Assembly (NCBI GenBank): GCA_018267545.1
Contig: JAFDYG010000267.1
Span: 1 to 64,000, forward strand
Direction: 5' to 3'
Length of the DNA stretch: 64,000 bases
DNA from: Bacteroidota bacterium
Lineage (GTDB): Bacteria > Bacteroidota > Bacteroidia > Chitinophagales > Chitinophagaceae
Below, one piece after another: positions 21,429 through 30,262 of this stretch. Both the position numbers and the translations under genes were made by a program. Below the pieces are notes generated by a model. The model saw nothing but the letters and a program-made list of their open reading frames with translations, was not told where the DNA came from and did no database searches. The stretch's first letter is position 1. Each line of letters opens with the position of its first letter.

Positions 21429-21884
21429 ATGAAAAGTTTCATATTCCTGCCGCTGCTGGTACTAACTGGATTTATTCCAGGTAAATCTTCCTCTTTTATC
21501 AATCCAACAGGCACCTATAGATTAAAAGGTGTGGTAAAGAATAATAAGGTCACTGGTCATTCCGGAGAGCTAAGGGTTCGATTATTGGATGAGAATACTG
21601 TTGCCTTGTGCTTTTATATCAACGCGGGTTATCCGGGTTATCAATCGGGTTCGGTGCTCGATACACTTAGCTATGAGGAGAATAAGGTGGAGTATCGGCC
21701 GGTCAAAGACACCGGCTGTTCGGTATATTTTTATTTCGATCTGCGCAAAGTCAATCTATTACAGGTTATGAGTGATCCCCGCTCGGGGTGTGGGTTCGAC
21801 CCGGGGGCTTTTGCACCGTTGGTCTTTCCAAAGGTTTCGTCTGAAATACCCATTATTCAAAATTTGGAAAGAAAAGGAAATTGA
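21429..21884 (+). CDS. Small secreted protein of unknown function
   Basis: 151 residues from ATG 21429, chosen because it begins a signal peptide (MKSFIFLPLLVLTGFIPG). The same frame stays open upstream, but that part is antisense to the attenuator leader and looks non-coding. The mature part is beta-rich (GTYRLKGVVKNNKVTGHSGELRVRLLDENTVALCFYIN) with three or four cysteines that could form disulfides. Family not recognised. It precedes two AraC-type regulators on the same strand. Confidence 0.65.
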   Translation: MKSFIFLPLLVLTGFIPGKSSSFINPTGTYRLKGVVKNNKVTGHSGELRVRLLDENTVALCFYINAGYPGYQSGSVLDTLSYEENKVEYRPVKDTGCSVYFYFDLRKVNLLQVMSDPRSGCGFDPGAFAPLVFPKVSSEIPIIQNLERKGN

Positions 21885-21930
21885 GCTTTACAACAAAGCA
21901 ATTAAATCAAATATATAGTAATTTTAAGGT

Positions 21931-22743
21931 ATGAAAGAGCTAGAGCAAGGCGGAAGTGTAGAATGGCTTTTAAATTCGTGTTATGTGGAGAAGAGCCGCG
22001 CGGTGGAATCGTTCGTGTATGAACATTCCTTTATGTACATTTTCGAAGGAAGCATCAGTTTTTTCGTCGCAGGCGCTACCCACGTGTTTAATGCGGGTGA
22101 GGCGGTCCTTGTCAAGCGGAATCAGTTGGCCAAGGCGACCAAGCTGCCCCCGCCGGGAGGCGTATTTCGTTCGGTCAGTATCCGGTTGGACCAGGATACT
22201 CTTCGGACGTATAGTATGGAGCAAGGGATAACGGCGGCAGGGCATTACCGCGGAGAAAGCATCCTTCTTTTAAAGCAGGACATTTTTTACAAAAGTTTCT
22301 TCGAGTCGCTGGCGCCGTACTTAGATATGCCGCTGGAGAATGTTGACAATACGCTTCGAACGTTAAAAGTGAAGGAGGCCATTATTCTTTTGCTGCGTCA
22401 AAACCCTGAGCTGAAAAATTTGTTATTCGATTTCAACGAACCGGGGAAGATAGACCTGGAGGAGTTTATGAGCAGGCACTTCGCCTTCAATGTGGAGATG
22501 AAGCAGTTTGCATATCTCACCGGCCGGAGTCTGGCTACCTTCAAACGGGATTTCGAAAAGGTCTTTCATACCTCGCCGGGGAAATGGCTGCAGCAGCGCA
22601 GGTTAGAGCAGGCATACTACCTGATCAAGGAGAAAGGCAGGAGGCCATCGGACGTGTATCTGGAAGTGGGCTTCGAAGACCTTTCGCATTTCTCTTTTGC
22701 TTTTAAGAAGGAATTTGGCGCAGCCCCGACATTATTGAACTAG
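21931..22743 (+). CDS. AraC family transcriptional regulator
   Basis: 270 residues. N-terminal cupin-like sensor domain (about 25-110: SFMYIFEGSISFFVAGATHVFNAGEAVLVKRNQLAKA), linker helices, and a C-terminal double HTH (about 175-268: FAYLTGRSLATFKRDFEKVFHTSPGKWLQQRRLEQAYYLI... DVYLEVGFEDLSHFSFAFKKEFG). Ligand and targets unknown. Similar in layout to the regulator at 58380. Confidence 0.88.
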   Translation: MKELEQGGSVEWLLNSCYVEKSRAVESFVYEHSFMYIFEGSISFFVAGATHVFNAGEAVLVKRNQLAKATKLPPPGGVFRSVSIRLDQDTLRTYSMEQGITAAGHYRGESILLLKQDIFYKSFFESLAPYLDMPLENVDNTLRTLKVKEAIILLLRQNPELKNLLFDFNEPGKIDLEEFMSRHFAFNVEMKQFAYLTGRSLATFKRDFEKVFHTSPGKWLQQRRLEQAYYLIKEKGRRPSDVYLEVGFEDLSHFSFAFKKEFGAAPTLLN

Positions 22744-22746
22744 TCG

Positions 22747-22754
22747 TACCTTTG
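22747..22754 (+). promoter_or_regulatory. TAccTTTG -7 box before the second AraC-type gene
   Basis: TACCTTTG matches the Bacteroidota -7 consensus TAnnTTTG exactly and lies 25 bases before the ATG at 22779. The downstream gene can therefore be transcribed separately from the regulator that ends at 22743. Confidence 0.6.
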
Positions 22755-22778
22755 TCCTACACACAAAAAAGGGCAGTC

Positions 22779-23150
22779 ATGCATTTTAATCGCAGCGCAG
22801 AGATATTTCAAAACTATCTGGCGATCATCGACCAGCATTTGAAGGATGTTCTCGAAGGTAATGTCGATAAGATGTTCGAGCTACAGGAGATTGCGGCTCG
22901 TCTTTTTATCCATCCTACTCACCTCAGCAACGTAATCAAGGAATATACGGGGCATCATCCTTGTTTTTTTTATGAGGAGAAGATACTTGTCGTTGCTAAG
23001 GATTTGTTGAGCGATCCGCGTAATTCTATTGCCGACGTAGCGAGGAAGCTGACGTATGATCCTTCGAATTTTACGAAGTGGTTTAAGGTGTATGCAGGGA
23101 TAAGTCCTTCGGCATATCGTAAGCAATTGGAAGGACAGCTGGTGGCGTAG
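22779..23150 (+). CDS. Short AraC-type DNA-binding protein
   Basis: 123 residues from ATG 22779 (MHFNRSAEIF). The protein is essentially only an AraC/XylS double HTH: first helix pair FELQEIAARLFIHPTHLSNVIKEYTGHHPCFFYEEKI, second NSIADVARKLTYDPSNFTKWFKVYAGISPSAYRKQ. It lacks a sensor domain, so it may act constitutively or heterodimerise. It ends exactly where the convergent P450 gene ends (23150/23151). Confidence 0.82.
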   Translation: MHFNRSAEIFQNYLAIIDQHLKDVLEGNVDKMFELQEIAARLFIHPTHLSNVIKEYTGHHPCFFYEEKILVVAKDLLSDPRNSIADVARKLTYDPSNFTKWFKVYAGISPSAYRKQLEGQLVA

Positions 23151-24494
23151 CTATCGCTTTTTTACATTCAACAATACTTTATCCGGGCGAAGCGTGATCA
23201 GGGGCATCAGCTCCGGAGGTGTGCTGGTAGGGCTTATTTCAAACTTCGAGAAGAAGGCCCGGAGGAAGAGTCCCATTTCCGCCATTGCAAAATTGTTTCC
23301 AATACACATGCGAGGCCCTGCTCCAAAAGGGAAGAAGGCAGGAGACTTGCGAATCTTTCCATTTTCATCGATGAATCGATTGGGGTCGAACACGTCGGAA
23401 TTTTCCCAGAACTCCCGGTGGCGGTGCAAGCCGTAGAAGAACGTCATGATGACGGTACCTGCTGGGTAGGAATATCCGGCAAAGCTATCGTCCGCAATTG
23501 CCTCGCGGTCTGCCATCCAGGCGGCAGGGCGCAGGCGCATAGATTCATTGATCACTGCCTGGAAGTATTCGTTCCGGATACTTTCGTTAATATCTAGCTT
23601 CAAGGATAATTCGGTCAATCGATCAAGAATATCCTTTTTTGACGACACGAGATACAATAGCCAGGACAGGGTGTTGGCCGTGGTCTCGTGTCCGGCGAAC
23701 AGGAGGATCAGGACCTCGGCGATCAGCTGTTCTTCGGACATCGGTTCGCCGCTGTCTTCATAGCGCGTGCTCAGCAGCATGTCGAGCAGGTCATTATATG
23801 GCTTTGGATCGTTACGGCGCTGGCGGATGACTTGACGGATCAGGTCTTTTAGTTGGTCCGATCTTTTTAGATTGAGGCGTTCCTGGCCATTGATCGGATA
23901 GAGGAATTTCCGGAAGGGGCGTCGGATATCTCGTATGAGAAAGTTTTGCAGTCCGGTGAAAAGACTTGTCAGTTCCTGCATGGTGGCGGGTGACAAATCG
24001 ATGTCGAAGAGTGCGCGGATCACGATGTCGAAAGACAAGCGGTGCATCAGCGGGTAGAAGTCGACATTCTCGCCGGTGGGGAAGGCAGCCAGCGTCTCGT
24101 CGATGGTTCGGGCAACGATCTCATAGAGTCCTTGCAATTTTTTGGAATGAAAGCCGGGTTGGATGAGGCGCCGTTGCTGCAGCCAGAAGTCGCCATTCGA
24201 AAATAACAGTCCATCTCCAAAAAGCCGGGCAGCCTTTCCGCTGGTCATTGCCGACTTCTTATAGTTAGTATGTTTCTCGCGAAGGACGTGGTTGATAAAG
24301 CCGGCATCCTGGGTAACGATCAGCTGCTGATTGCCGGGGAAGGTCATGGAGTAGGTCCCGTCGAACTTTTCCATGTTTTCCGAAGTGGTTTCGATGGGCC
24401 CCTGGTTTATGGTAAGGGAACGCATGAACACCTGTGCGAAGCTATAGCCCGAGGGTAGGTGGTACGTGTTGCCACCGATGACTTTGTGCCGCAT
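23151..24494 (-). CDS. Cytochrome P450
   Basis: 447 residues, full length. I-helix AGHETTANTLSWLLYL with the acid-alcohol pair, ExxR in NESMRLRP, heme-binding loop FPFGAGPRMCIGNNFAMAEM with the axial cysteine. No membrane anchor, so a soluble bacterial P450 that needs separate ferredoxin partners, none of which are encoded nearby. Substrate unknown. The overall similarity to CYP102/CYP4-like fatty-acid hydroxylases is only an impression. Confidence 0.92.
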   Translation of the reverse strand: MRHKVIGGNTYHLPSGYSFAQVFMRSLTINQGPIETTSENMEKFDGTYSMTFPGNQQLIVTQDAGFINHVLREKHTNYKKSAMTSGKAARLFGDGLLFSNGDFWLQQRRLIQPGFHSKKLQGLYEIVARTIDETLAAFPTGENVDFYPLMHRLSFDIVIRALFDIDLSPATMQELTSLFTGLQNFLIRDIRRPFRKFLYPINGQERLNLKRSDQLKDLIRQVIRQRRNDPKPYNDLLDMLLSTRYEDSGEPMSEEQLIAEVLILLFAGHETTANTLSWLLYLVSSKKDILDRLTELSLKLDINESIRNEYFQAVINESMRLRPAAWMADREAIADDSFAGYSYPAGTVIMTFFYGLHRHREFWENSDVFDPNRFIDENGKIRKSPAFFPFGAGPRMCIGNNFAMAEMGLFLRAFFSKFEISPTSTPPELMPLITLRPDKVLLNVKKR

Positions 24495-24529
24495 GGAAGA
24501 GGTCTGGATTTGTCCAGCAAAGATACTGA

Positions 24530-25330
24530 TTACAGCGTCACCTTGGCCGTAGCGGTGAGGTAAAACAAGGGGGCGCCGAGCTCCTGCTGGCTGGGCAGGT
24601 TTATCAGGTTTTGGGGCAGTACGTAGGCGGGATTCAGGATGAGGTTGAGCTTCTTGTAACCATAGATGATGGGGAAGCTGAATTCATAAGATAATAGGTT
24701 GAACCGCTTGCTGTTCGTTGTGATTTCCTGTTCTGCGACGGGAAAGAGGAGGATATTTTTCTTTTGGTATTCGGTCTTTGTAAAGTTCTGTGTTCCGGCA
24801 AATACATTTGCACTGGGGTCCAGGACGATGACGCCCTGGCCGAGGACGTTTGTAAACTTTATGATATGGTCTAGTCCCGCCTGGACGCCGATGTCTGTAT
24901 AGCCGCTGAATTTGACATTGGCGGAGGCAGTGACGTTTATTATTTTATTCAGATGGGTCAGGCTAAAGGAGGCCATTTCCTTGATCGCAGACTGCACCAG
25001 GGATACGTCGGCCTGGTAGAAGAACTTTGAGACGGATAGGCTGCCCGCCCAGGTATTTTTCTTGTTGTTGAAATTGTAGCCGCCTTCGACCAGGGTGGCG
25101 GCGTATTGGTTGGTCAGGCTGTTTTGGATAAAGACGAAGGTAGAGGTGGCGTAGAGGCCGTTTTTTAGGGTGAGGCCGACGCTGGGATAGAAACCTTTGC
25201 TGTGAAGGCTGTCGACGCGGCCGTAATAGTTCAGCCCGGTGTTGTAGGTGGCGGCGACGGAGAAATGGGTGGTGGTGTCTTGCGCGAAGATCGCGGTGGG
25301 GAGTAGTAGTAATGCGATTATACGAAGCAT
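24530..25330 (-). CDS. Exported beta-strand-rich protein, probably outer membrane
   Basis: 266 residues from ATG 25330 (MLRIIALLLLPTAIFAQ, signal peptide). The frame extends 16 codons upstream without a convincing start. The mature part alternates hydrophobic and polar residues through many strands (FSVAATYNTGLNYYGRV, YPSVGLTLKNGLYATSTFVFIQ, NTWAGSLSVSKFFY) and ends with an aromatic strand FYLTATAKVTL, a pattern seen in outer-membrane barrels. No family recognised. Probably transcribed after the small secreted protein at 25387 and the sigma/anti-sigma genes. Confidence 0.65.
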   Translation of the reverse strand: MLRIIALLLLPTAIFAQDTTTHFSVAATYNTGLNYYGRVDSLHSKGFYPSVGLTLKNGLYATSTFVFIQNSLTNQYAATLVEGGYNFNNKKNTWAGSLSVSKFFYQADVSLVQSAIKEMASFSLTHLNKIINVTASANVKFSGYTDIGVQAGLDHIIKFTNVLGQGVIVLDPSANVFAGTQNFTKTEYQKKNILLFPVAEQEITTNSKRFNLLSYEFSFPIIYGYKKLNLILNPAYVLPQNLINLPSQQELGAPLFYLTATAKVTL

Positions 25331-25386
25331 AGCGGTAGATTTAAAAGTGCGGCTGCCTGACGGCAGCCGCTGTTGCATAGGGACTA

Positions 25387-25662
25387 TTACTGCTTACCTG
25401 CACCGGCACCTGTGGTTGCCTTTACTTTTACGTCGGCGTTTGTGTTTACTTTGGTGTTATTGATGGCTTTAGTTGTTGAAGCCGCGGTAGCGCGGGTTGC
25501 GGACGTGGATGCGCGTAGCGCGTTACTTACGGAAGGCGTGCTGATCGAGGCAGCGGAGCTGACTCTTGTAGCGTTTGAGAGGCTGAGGCCGACCTGAGCT
25601 GAAGAACGGTTGGAGATTGCTAAGAAAGCAATGACGAATGAATAGACTGCTAGACGTTTCAT
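25387..25662 (-). CDS. Small secreted Ala/Ser/Thr-rich protein
   Basis: 91 residues. Signal peptide MKRLAVYSFVIAFLAISNRSSAQ, then a low-complexity mature part of Ala, Ser, Thr, Asn and Val (SNATRVSSAASISTPSVSNA). No enzyme motif. The composition suggests a surface or structural peptide. It lies between the anti-sigma-like gene and a putative outer-membrane protein on the same strand, so it may belong to the sigma factor's regulon. Confidence 0.65.
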   Translation of the reverse strand: MKRLAVYSFVIAFLAISNRSSAQVGLSLSNATRVSSAASISTPSVSNALRASTSATRATAASTTKAINNTKVNTNADVKVKATTGAGAGKQ

Positions 25663-25744
25663 AATTCCTGATTTTTGATGTTAAGTAATGGGGAACCAAT
25701 CCCTTTACTACTATATCAACCCGATCAGGATTTTGTTACCGTCT

Positions 25745-26464
25745 TTATTTGATTTTATTTTCCAGTTTTTTTGCGCGGTCGGATACGGGAGTGCCGGCCG
25801 GGATCTTTTGCAGCCATTCCATAGCAGCGGGGTTATTCTTTTCGCTAGCGTAGGTGAGCGCGATGTAAAATGCGGCTTCGAAGCGGAGCAGTGATTCGCT
25901 GTTATAGACGTGAGATAGATCCTGGCGGGCTGCGTCATTTGCACCGGTATGCCACTGAGTGACTCCGCGGTAGAAGAGGGCGAGCTGGCTGGAGGAATCG
26001 GACTCGACTGCCTTATTTAATAAAGGAAGGGCTTTTGCAAATTCTTGCTGGTTGAAGAAGACGGCGGCTTGCTGGAGCAGGGTGTCGGTATTCGAGCCGC
26101 GTTCGGTGGTGCTGATCATTTCGGTGCGACCGAGGCTATCCAGGTTGTTAGAAGGTAATAATAAATATATGGACAGGGCAATGATGACGGCTGCGGCGAC
26201 GCCGGACAGCCAGCGGGTCATGGGAATAACTTTGGGTGGCGAGAAATGCTGTTTGTTCAGGTTTTTTAAGGTTGCGTTCAAGGCCGCGGCTCCTTCGTCC
26301 GAAGGGAGGCGCTGCTGCAACGTTGTCTTGAGCTCCCGGTAGAGGGATACTTCGGCTGCGAGGGAAGGGTCGATGCGGAGGTCGGTCTCGAATTGCCGGC
26401 GTTCTTCTTCGCTCAGCTCGTCGTCTGCGTACCGGATAATAAACTCTTTATCATAAGTTGCCAT
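25745..26464 (-). CDS. Anti-sigma factor-like membrane protein with TPR repeats
   Basis: 239 residues. The cytoplasmic N-terminus IIRYADDELSEEERRQFETDL is typical of Bacteroidota anti-sigma proteins. One transmembrane helix follows (about 86-103, LSGVAAAVIIALSIYLLL). The periplasmic part has tetratricopeptide-like repeats (LLQQAAVFFNQQEFAKALPLLNKAVESD, FYRGVTQWHTGANDAARQDL). It starts three bases after the sigma factor's stop, so the two are translationally coupled and probably bind each other. Confidence 0.82.
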   Translation of the reverse strand: MATYDKEFIIRYADDELSEEERRQFETDLRIDPSLAAEVSLYRELKTTLQQRLPSDEGAAALNATLKNLNKQHFSPPKVIPMTRWLSGVAAAVIIALSIYLLLPSNNLDSLGRTEMISTTERGSNTDTLLQQAAVFFNQQEFAKALPLLNKAVESDSSSQLALFYRGVTQWHTGANDAARQDLSHVYNSESLLRFEAAFYIALTYASEKNNPAAMEWLQKIPAGTPVSDRAKKLENKIK

Positions 26465-26467
26465 AAC

Positions 26468-27025
26468 TCAGATTTTCTGTGCTTGTATATAGGATAATAG
26501 AGTAGCCATACACTCCGATTTCTTTTTTCGTAAATAGCCATAAGTGACACCCAGGGCTTCGGCGATCTTCTCCTGGCGGTCTCCGGACAGGCTGAGGCGC
26601 AGGATCTCCCGGCACTTTTCGCCTAATCTTTCGAACTGCTGCAGGAAGATGCGGGCGCGGTCTTCTTCATGGCTCAGCCTTTCGGCCGCGGCAAATACGT
26701 CTTCTCCCCAATCAGATAAATCGTCTGCCGATTTTGTTACCGGGCTGTGGCCTCTTTTCTTTAGTTCATTCAGCCATTTCCGTTTACAGATCAATAATAA
26801 GAAGGGCTCGAAAGGGCAGGTGAGCTTGAGGGCTTTGTATTTCGCCTGGTTATAGATGTCGATCAGGGACTCTTGAAAAATGTCCGCGGCGTCGTCTTCT
26901 GTGCCCCTATTTTTCAAAATATGCGACTTTATGCCCGGGGCGAATCTGCGGTAGATCTCCCCTACTATCTGCTTGTCATTCAACAATAAAGCCTCGATGT
27001 AACGCTGATCGGAGTGAGTCACCAT
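26468..27025 (-). CDS. ECF-type RNA polymerase sigma factor
   Basis: 185 residues from ATG 27025 (MVTHSDQRYIEALLLNDKQIVGEIYRRF). The frame upstream is open but crosses the divergent promoter region, so a longer protein is unlikely. Region 2: GTEDDAADIFQESLIDIYNQAK. Region 4: LSLSGDRQEKIAEALGVTYGYLRKKKSECMATLL. Paired with the anti-sigma/TPR protein. Divergent from the ZU5-like lipoprotein - PKD - CHAT operon, which may be its target. Confidence 0.88.
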   Translation of the reverse strand: MVTHSDQRYIEALLLNDKQIVGEIYRRFAPGIKSHILKNRGTEDDAADIFQESLIDIYNQAKYKALKLTCPFEPFLLLICKRKWLNELKKRGHSPVTKSADDLSDWGEDVFAAAERLSHEEDRARIFLQQFERLGEKCREILRLSLSGDRQEKIAEALGVTYGYLRKKKSECMATLLSYIQAQKI

Positions 27026-27079
27026 TCCGGGTTTTTGGCGAATATCCAAAAAAACGGGGAAAAAGGGGGTAACAAAAGC

Positions 27080-27112
27080 ATGGGTGGGCTGATATACTTG
27101 TAAACCACCCAT
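27080..27112. promoter_or_regulatory. Inverted repeat in the sigma/lipoprotein divergent promoter region
   Basis: ATGGGTGG (27080-27087) and CCACCCAT (27105-27112) are perfect inverted repeats around TATACTTG, a likely plus-strand -7 element. Position fits an operator, or a transcript 5' hairpin for the gene at 27135. Confidence 0.5.
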
Positions 27113-27134
27113 TTTTAAACCAAAAACACCGGAT

Positions 27135-28223
27135 ATGAAAAAGTTATTCGCCCCCTCCCTGATCATCGTCGCAACGGCTATCAGTATGTTCTCTTGTAAG
27201 AAGAACGAGTCCGTTCCTTCCACTAATAACAACACTAGCCAGGATGGAAAAGTCATGGCCGATTTCAAAGCAAATCATGGTCCTCAATTTGAAAACTTTA
27301 CCATCGATGCCAGCGCCGGCGCCGTCATCACCTCTTCGAAGGGTATTAAATATACCTTCCCCGCGGGCGCTTTTGTGACCTCTGCCGGCGCAGCAGTTAC
27401 GGGTAATGTTACGGTTTCGGTCAAGGAAATCAATTCAGCTGCCGATATGCTTCTCTCCGACAAGCCTACTCTTACCCGCGATGGCCGTATGCTAGTTTCC
27501 TATGGTGAAATCTTCGTACAGGCCGTTCAAAACAACAACCAGCTTGCGTTGAAGAAAGACAGCGGCGTAAAGGTTCAGATTCCCGCCAGACCCAATGCCA
27601 ATGGTCAACAGCTGAAGGAAGTGCCGATCTGGGACGGCGACTCTACCATTACAACGACCTTGAGCGGCTACGACTATTTGAACACCGCCGTTACCATTTC
27701 CTTTCAGACGGCCGTTCGCCGCGGTATCGTATGGGATCAGCTTTCGTCAAACTATTCCTTCTTCAATAGCGGCAATGGAAGCCTGGACTTCAAACTGGAT
27801 AGCCTGGCACAATGGCGTAATTGTGATGCCATCCTGAGTACTTCGGGTACGAAGACTACGGTCCTGGGCTATTTCAACAATCATTACAATCAGGCTACTA
27901 CCCAGGATTATAGCGGGGAGCAACCGACGATGCTCTTCTTTAAACCCCGCAATCAAAATACTTTGATCAAGCTCTATGATATTATCCTGAATGCAACAGG
28001 TAACCACCAGGGTTTTTATAGCTATCAGGCGTCGATGCCGATCGGTATGGAAGGGACCTTCCTGGCCATGAGCACCGAAAACGGGAAATTCTATGCGGAT
28101 ATGAAGGACGTTACCATCGCGGCTCCCGTAGGGACCAATAACTATACGACTCTCAGCTTCGACCCGGTAGAGGTTTCGGAAAGCGCCATGGTAAATCTTA
28201 TCCTTCAGCTCAATAACAAATAA
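27135..28223 (+). CDS. Lipoprotein with ZU5-like domain
   Basis: 362 residues. Lipoprotein signal ends SMFSCKKNES. Residues about 55-150 resemble a ZU5 domain: ASAGAVITSSKGIKYTFPAGAFV, then VTVSVKEINSAADML, DKPTLTRDGRMLVSYGEIFV. The rest contains beta-rich segments with a SYNRALRG-like surface-protein style but no recognised motif. ZU5 domains in eukaryotes sit in surface or scaffold proteins beside death domains. Here the gene starts an operon with a PKD protein and a CHAT protease. Cell-surface or periplasmic location expected. Confidence 0.72.
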   Translation: MKKLFAPSLIIVATAISMFSCKKNESVPSTNNNTSQDGKVMADFKANHGPQFENFTIDASAGAVITSSKGIKYTFPAGAFVTSAGAAVTGNVTVSVKEINSAADMLLSDKPTLTRDGRMLVSYGEIFVQAVQNNNQLALKKDSGVKVQIPARPNANGQQLKEVPIWDGDSTITTTLSGYDYLNTAVTISFQTAVRRGIVWDQLSSNYSFFNSGNGSLDFKLDSLAQWRNCDAILSTSGTKTTVLGYFNNHYNQATTQDYSGEQPTMLFFKPRNQNTLIKLYDIILNATGNHQGFYSYQASMPIGMEGTFLAMSTENGKFYADMKDVTIAAPVGTNNYTTLSFDPVEVSESAMVNLILQLNNK

Positions 28224-28265
28224 GTCATTTTCGTTATCTTTCCAACTATCTAATCTACTACCACC

Positions 28266-30248
28266 ATGCAAACAAGGGTCCTGACGCTGGTTCTGTTATT
28301 GATAATTGGAAGGGCCTGTCTTGCACAGGATTCGATACCACCGGAGATCCGGGTAGAGGAACGGGGCGACAGCGTCCATTTCTCTGCCCGGCTTCGGCCT
28401 TTGAGGCAGATTGCCGGCGCGCCCGCCTCCTTCTATACCTATTTCTGGGAGCTGGGGGACGGCCGTTTTAGCTTCGACAAAGAACCCTCCTACGCCTATC
28501 GTGATACGGGCGAGTACCAGGTCAGGCTCTATGCCACCAATAATTATGACGATGGCAAGGCGCCTCCGACGAGACCCAGGCCGGTAAAGGTGCGGAAAAA
28601 GGCCGCAGGAAGCGATGCGTGGGCTTCGCATTTCTTTCGGGGAGATGGCGGCGTAGAGATAAAGATCAACCGTTCGCCGAGGCCGGGGGAGGATTTTGTG
28701 ACCGTCATCGGGTATCGGAATCGTGGAACGGATACCCTCAGCGGTTCGCTGGTTTTGTTTTATAATGAGCGGCAGTTTGGCCAGGAAGGATTTGCGCTGT
28801 CCGAGCAGCGAACTTACAATAAGGAGAATGAGGCTTCTTTGAATACGTTGTTGGCTCAGCTCGAGCAGCCGGTGAAGAGCGGCGGGCGTCAGCCGCTCTG
28901 GGCTGCGGCTGGCGGGGAAGGAAGCTCTCCGGAAGTGGCGGAGACAGGTTTTGCAGGGGAGGCCAGTTCGATGCTTCGACAACTTGAAGACAATTACTCC
29001 AAGCATACGGTCCTTCATTTCCCGGCCGTCCGTTCCGGCGAGGAGAAGTTCGTATTCCTGGATATGAATACGCTGCCGACGATGCTGCAGGATACTAATG
29101 CGACGGTGAGCTTTACGGCCATGATGGTCCCGGATAACAAAGCTATAGCGCCCGAGGTCTTTACGATGGATATGCAGGTTGTCGCGTCGCACGACCCCAA
29201 CCGGATGATGTTGAAAAGCCGGCGGATCAACTATCGTTTTATGGGGAAGAAGAAGGAGCTGGTCTATCGCGTCCAGTTTCAAAATACGGGAAAGGGTCCC
29301 GCCAAAAAGATTTCCATCGGCATTGCCATTCCCAAACAGCTGAACACGGAAAGCGTTACGGTCAAGAGCATGAGTCCCGTCTGTGTGTGGTGCGATTCTG
29401 CCGCCTACAGCCGTCAGAGCTGTATCGATACGATCCGTCGCAGCGACAGCATTTACTTCGTCTTCAACAATATCTATCTCCCGGGAATGTTACAGGAGGG
29501 CGTCACGGACAAGGATTCGACGATGGGTTATGTCGAATACGCCATCCGCTTTAAGAAGAAGCCCAAGAAAATTCCGTTCAACACACAGGCGGCTATCATC
29601 TTCGACAAGAATGAGCCGGTGATGACCAATAAAGCAACAGCGCGATTTATAAAAGGGCTTTCTCCCGGCATCATGGTCGGCTACAGTGCCCTGCCGTCGA
29701 ATGGGGGATACTCCGCTAAGGGCCCTTTGCAGTTCGGATATGTGCTGGCGCCCTATAAGCCTTACCGGCCCTATTTCCAGGCAGAAATCTTTGTCGGTTT
29801 GCTGCAGCAGGATGACTTCGAGAGCGAAGTCGTCAAAGACCAGCGGGATACGGTCATCAACCGTCTCCCTTATCTTATCAATGGCAGGCAGACCAGGACG
29901 ACTACCAAGCGAAACAGCTTCGAGATAACACCTCTTCACTATCGGTATAATATTAACGACTGGATCGGAGTGGGTCTGGGAGCGATGGCGCAGATAAATA
30001 TCTCCGAGCAGATGACGGTCGAGCAGAAGGTCTATTTTATAGCGCAGCAGCTTCCGCTGAATGTCATGACGGCCAGTACGACGCAGAAGTCTTCCGTAAA
30101 GTATCTGGGGGATTGGAATGCGGCTCCTTTCGTGGACTTGCAGCTTGGGAGGGTTCGGACGGGGCCGGTCTTAGGCATCCGGTATATCCGGTTGCTGAAG
30201 GGGGATATTACGGACAGGTTTTTCCTCTATGCTGGCTTTAAGTTGTAA
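28266..30248 (+). CDS. Exported PKD-domain protein with long beta-rich C-terminus
   Basis: 660 residues. Signal peptide (VLTLVLLLIIGRACLAQ). A PKD-like domain is at about 25-100 (FYTYFWELGDGRFSFDKEPSYAYRDTGEYQVRLYATN). A region at about 310-440 resembles DUF11/cell-surface repeat folds (ELVYRVQFQNTGKGPAKKISIGIAIP). The last 190 residues alternate strands (IMVGYSALPSNGGYSAKGPLQFGYVLAPYKPYRPYFQAEIFVG) and end RFFLYAGFKL, like a barrel or outer-membrane-associated domain. It lies 42 bases after the lipoprotein and 14 bases before the CHAT gene. May present or recruit the CHAT protease's target. Confidence 0.72.
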   Translation: MQTRVLTLVLLLIIGRACLAQDSIPPEIRVEERGDSVHFSARLRPLRQIAGAPASFYTYFWELGDGRFSFDKEPSYAYRDTGEYQVRLYATNNYDDGKAPPTRPRPVKVRKKAAGSDAWASHFFRGDGGVEIKINRSPRPGEDFVTVIGYRNRGTDTLSGSLVLFYNERQFGQEGFALSEQRTYNKENEASLNTLLAQLEQPVKSGGRQPLWAAAGGEGSSPEVAETGFAGEASSMLRQLEDNYSKHTVLHFPAVRSGEEKFVFLDMNTLPTMLQDTNATVSFTAMMVPDNKAIAPEVFTMDMQVVASHDPNRMMLKSRRINYRFMGKKKELVYRVQFQNTGKGPAKKISIGIAIPKQLNTESVTVKSMSPVCVWCDSAAYSRQSCIDTIRRSDSIYFVFNNIYLPGMLQEGVTDKDSTMGYVEYAIRFKKKPKKIPFNTQAAIIFDKNEPVMTNKATARFIKGLSPGIMVGYSALPSNGGYSAKGPLQFGYVLAPYKPYRPYFQAEIFVGLLQQDDFESEVVKDQRDTVINRLPYLINGRQTRTTTKRNSFEITPLHYRYNINDWIGVGLGAMAQINISEQMTVEQKVYFIAQQLPLNVMTASTTQKSSVKYLGDWNAAPFVDLQLGRVRTGPVLGIRYIRLLKGDITDRFFLYAGFKL

Positions 30249-30262
30249 TCTTTATTATCTTC

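Noticed and set aside
24030-24200. Ferredoxin or reductase partner near the P450
   Set aside because: No CxxCxxC iron-sulfur gene seen in the neighbourhood.
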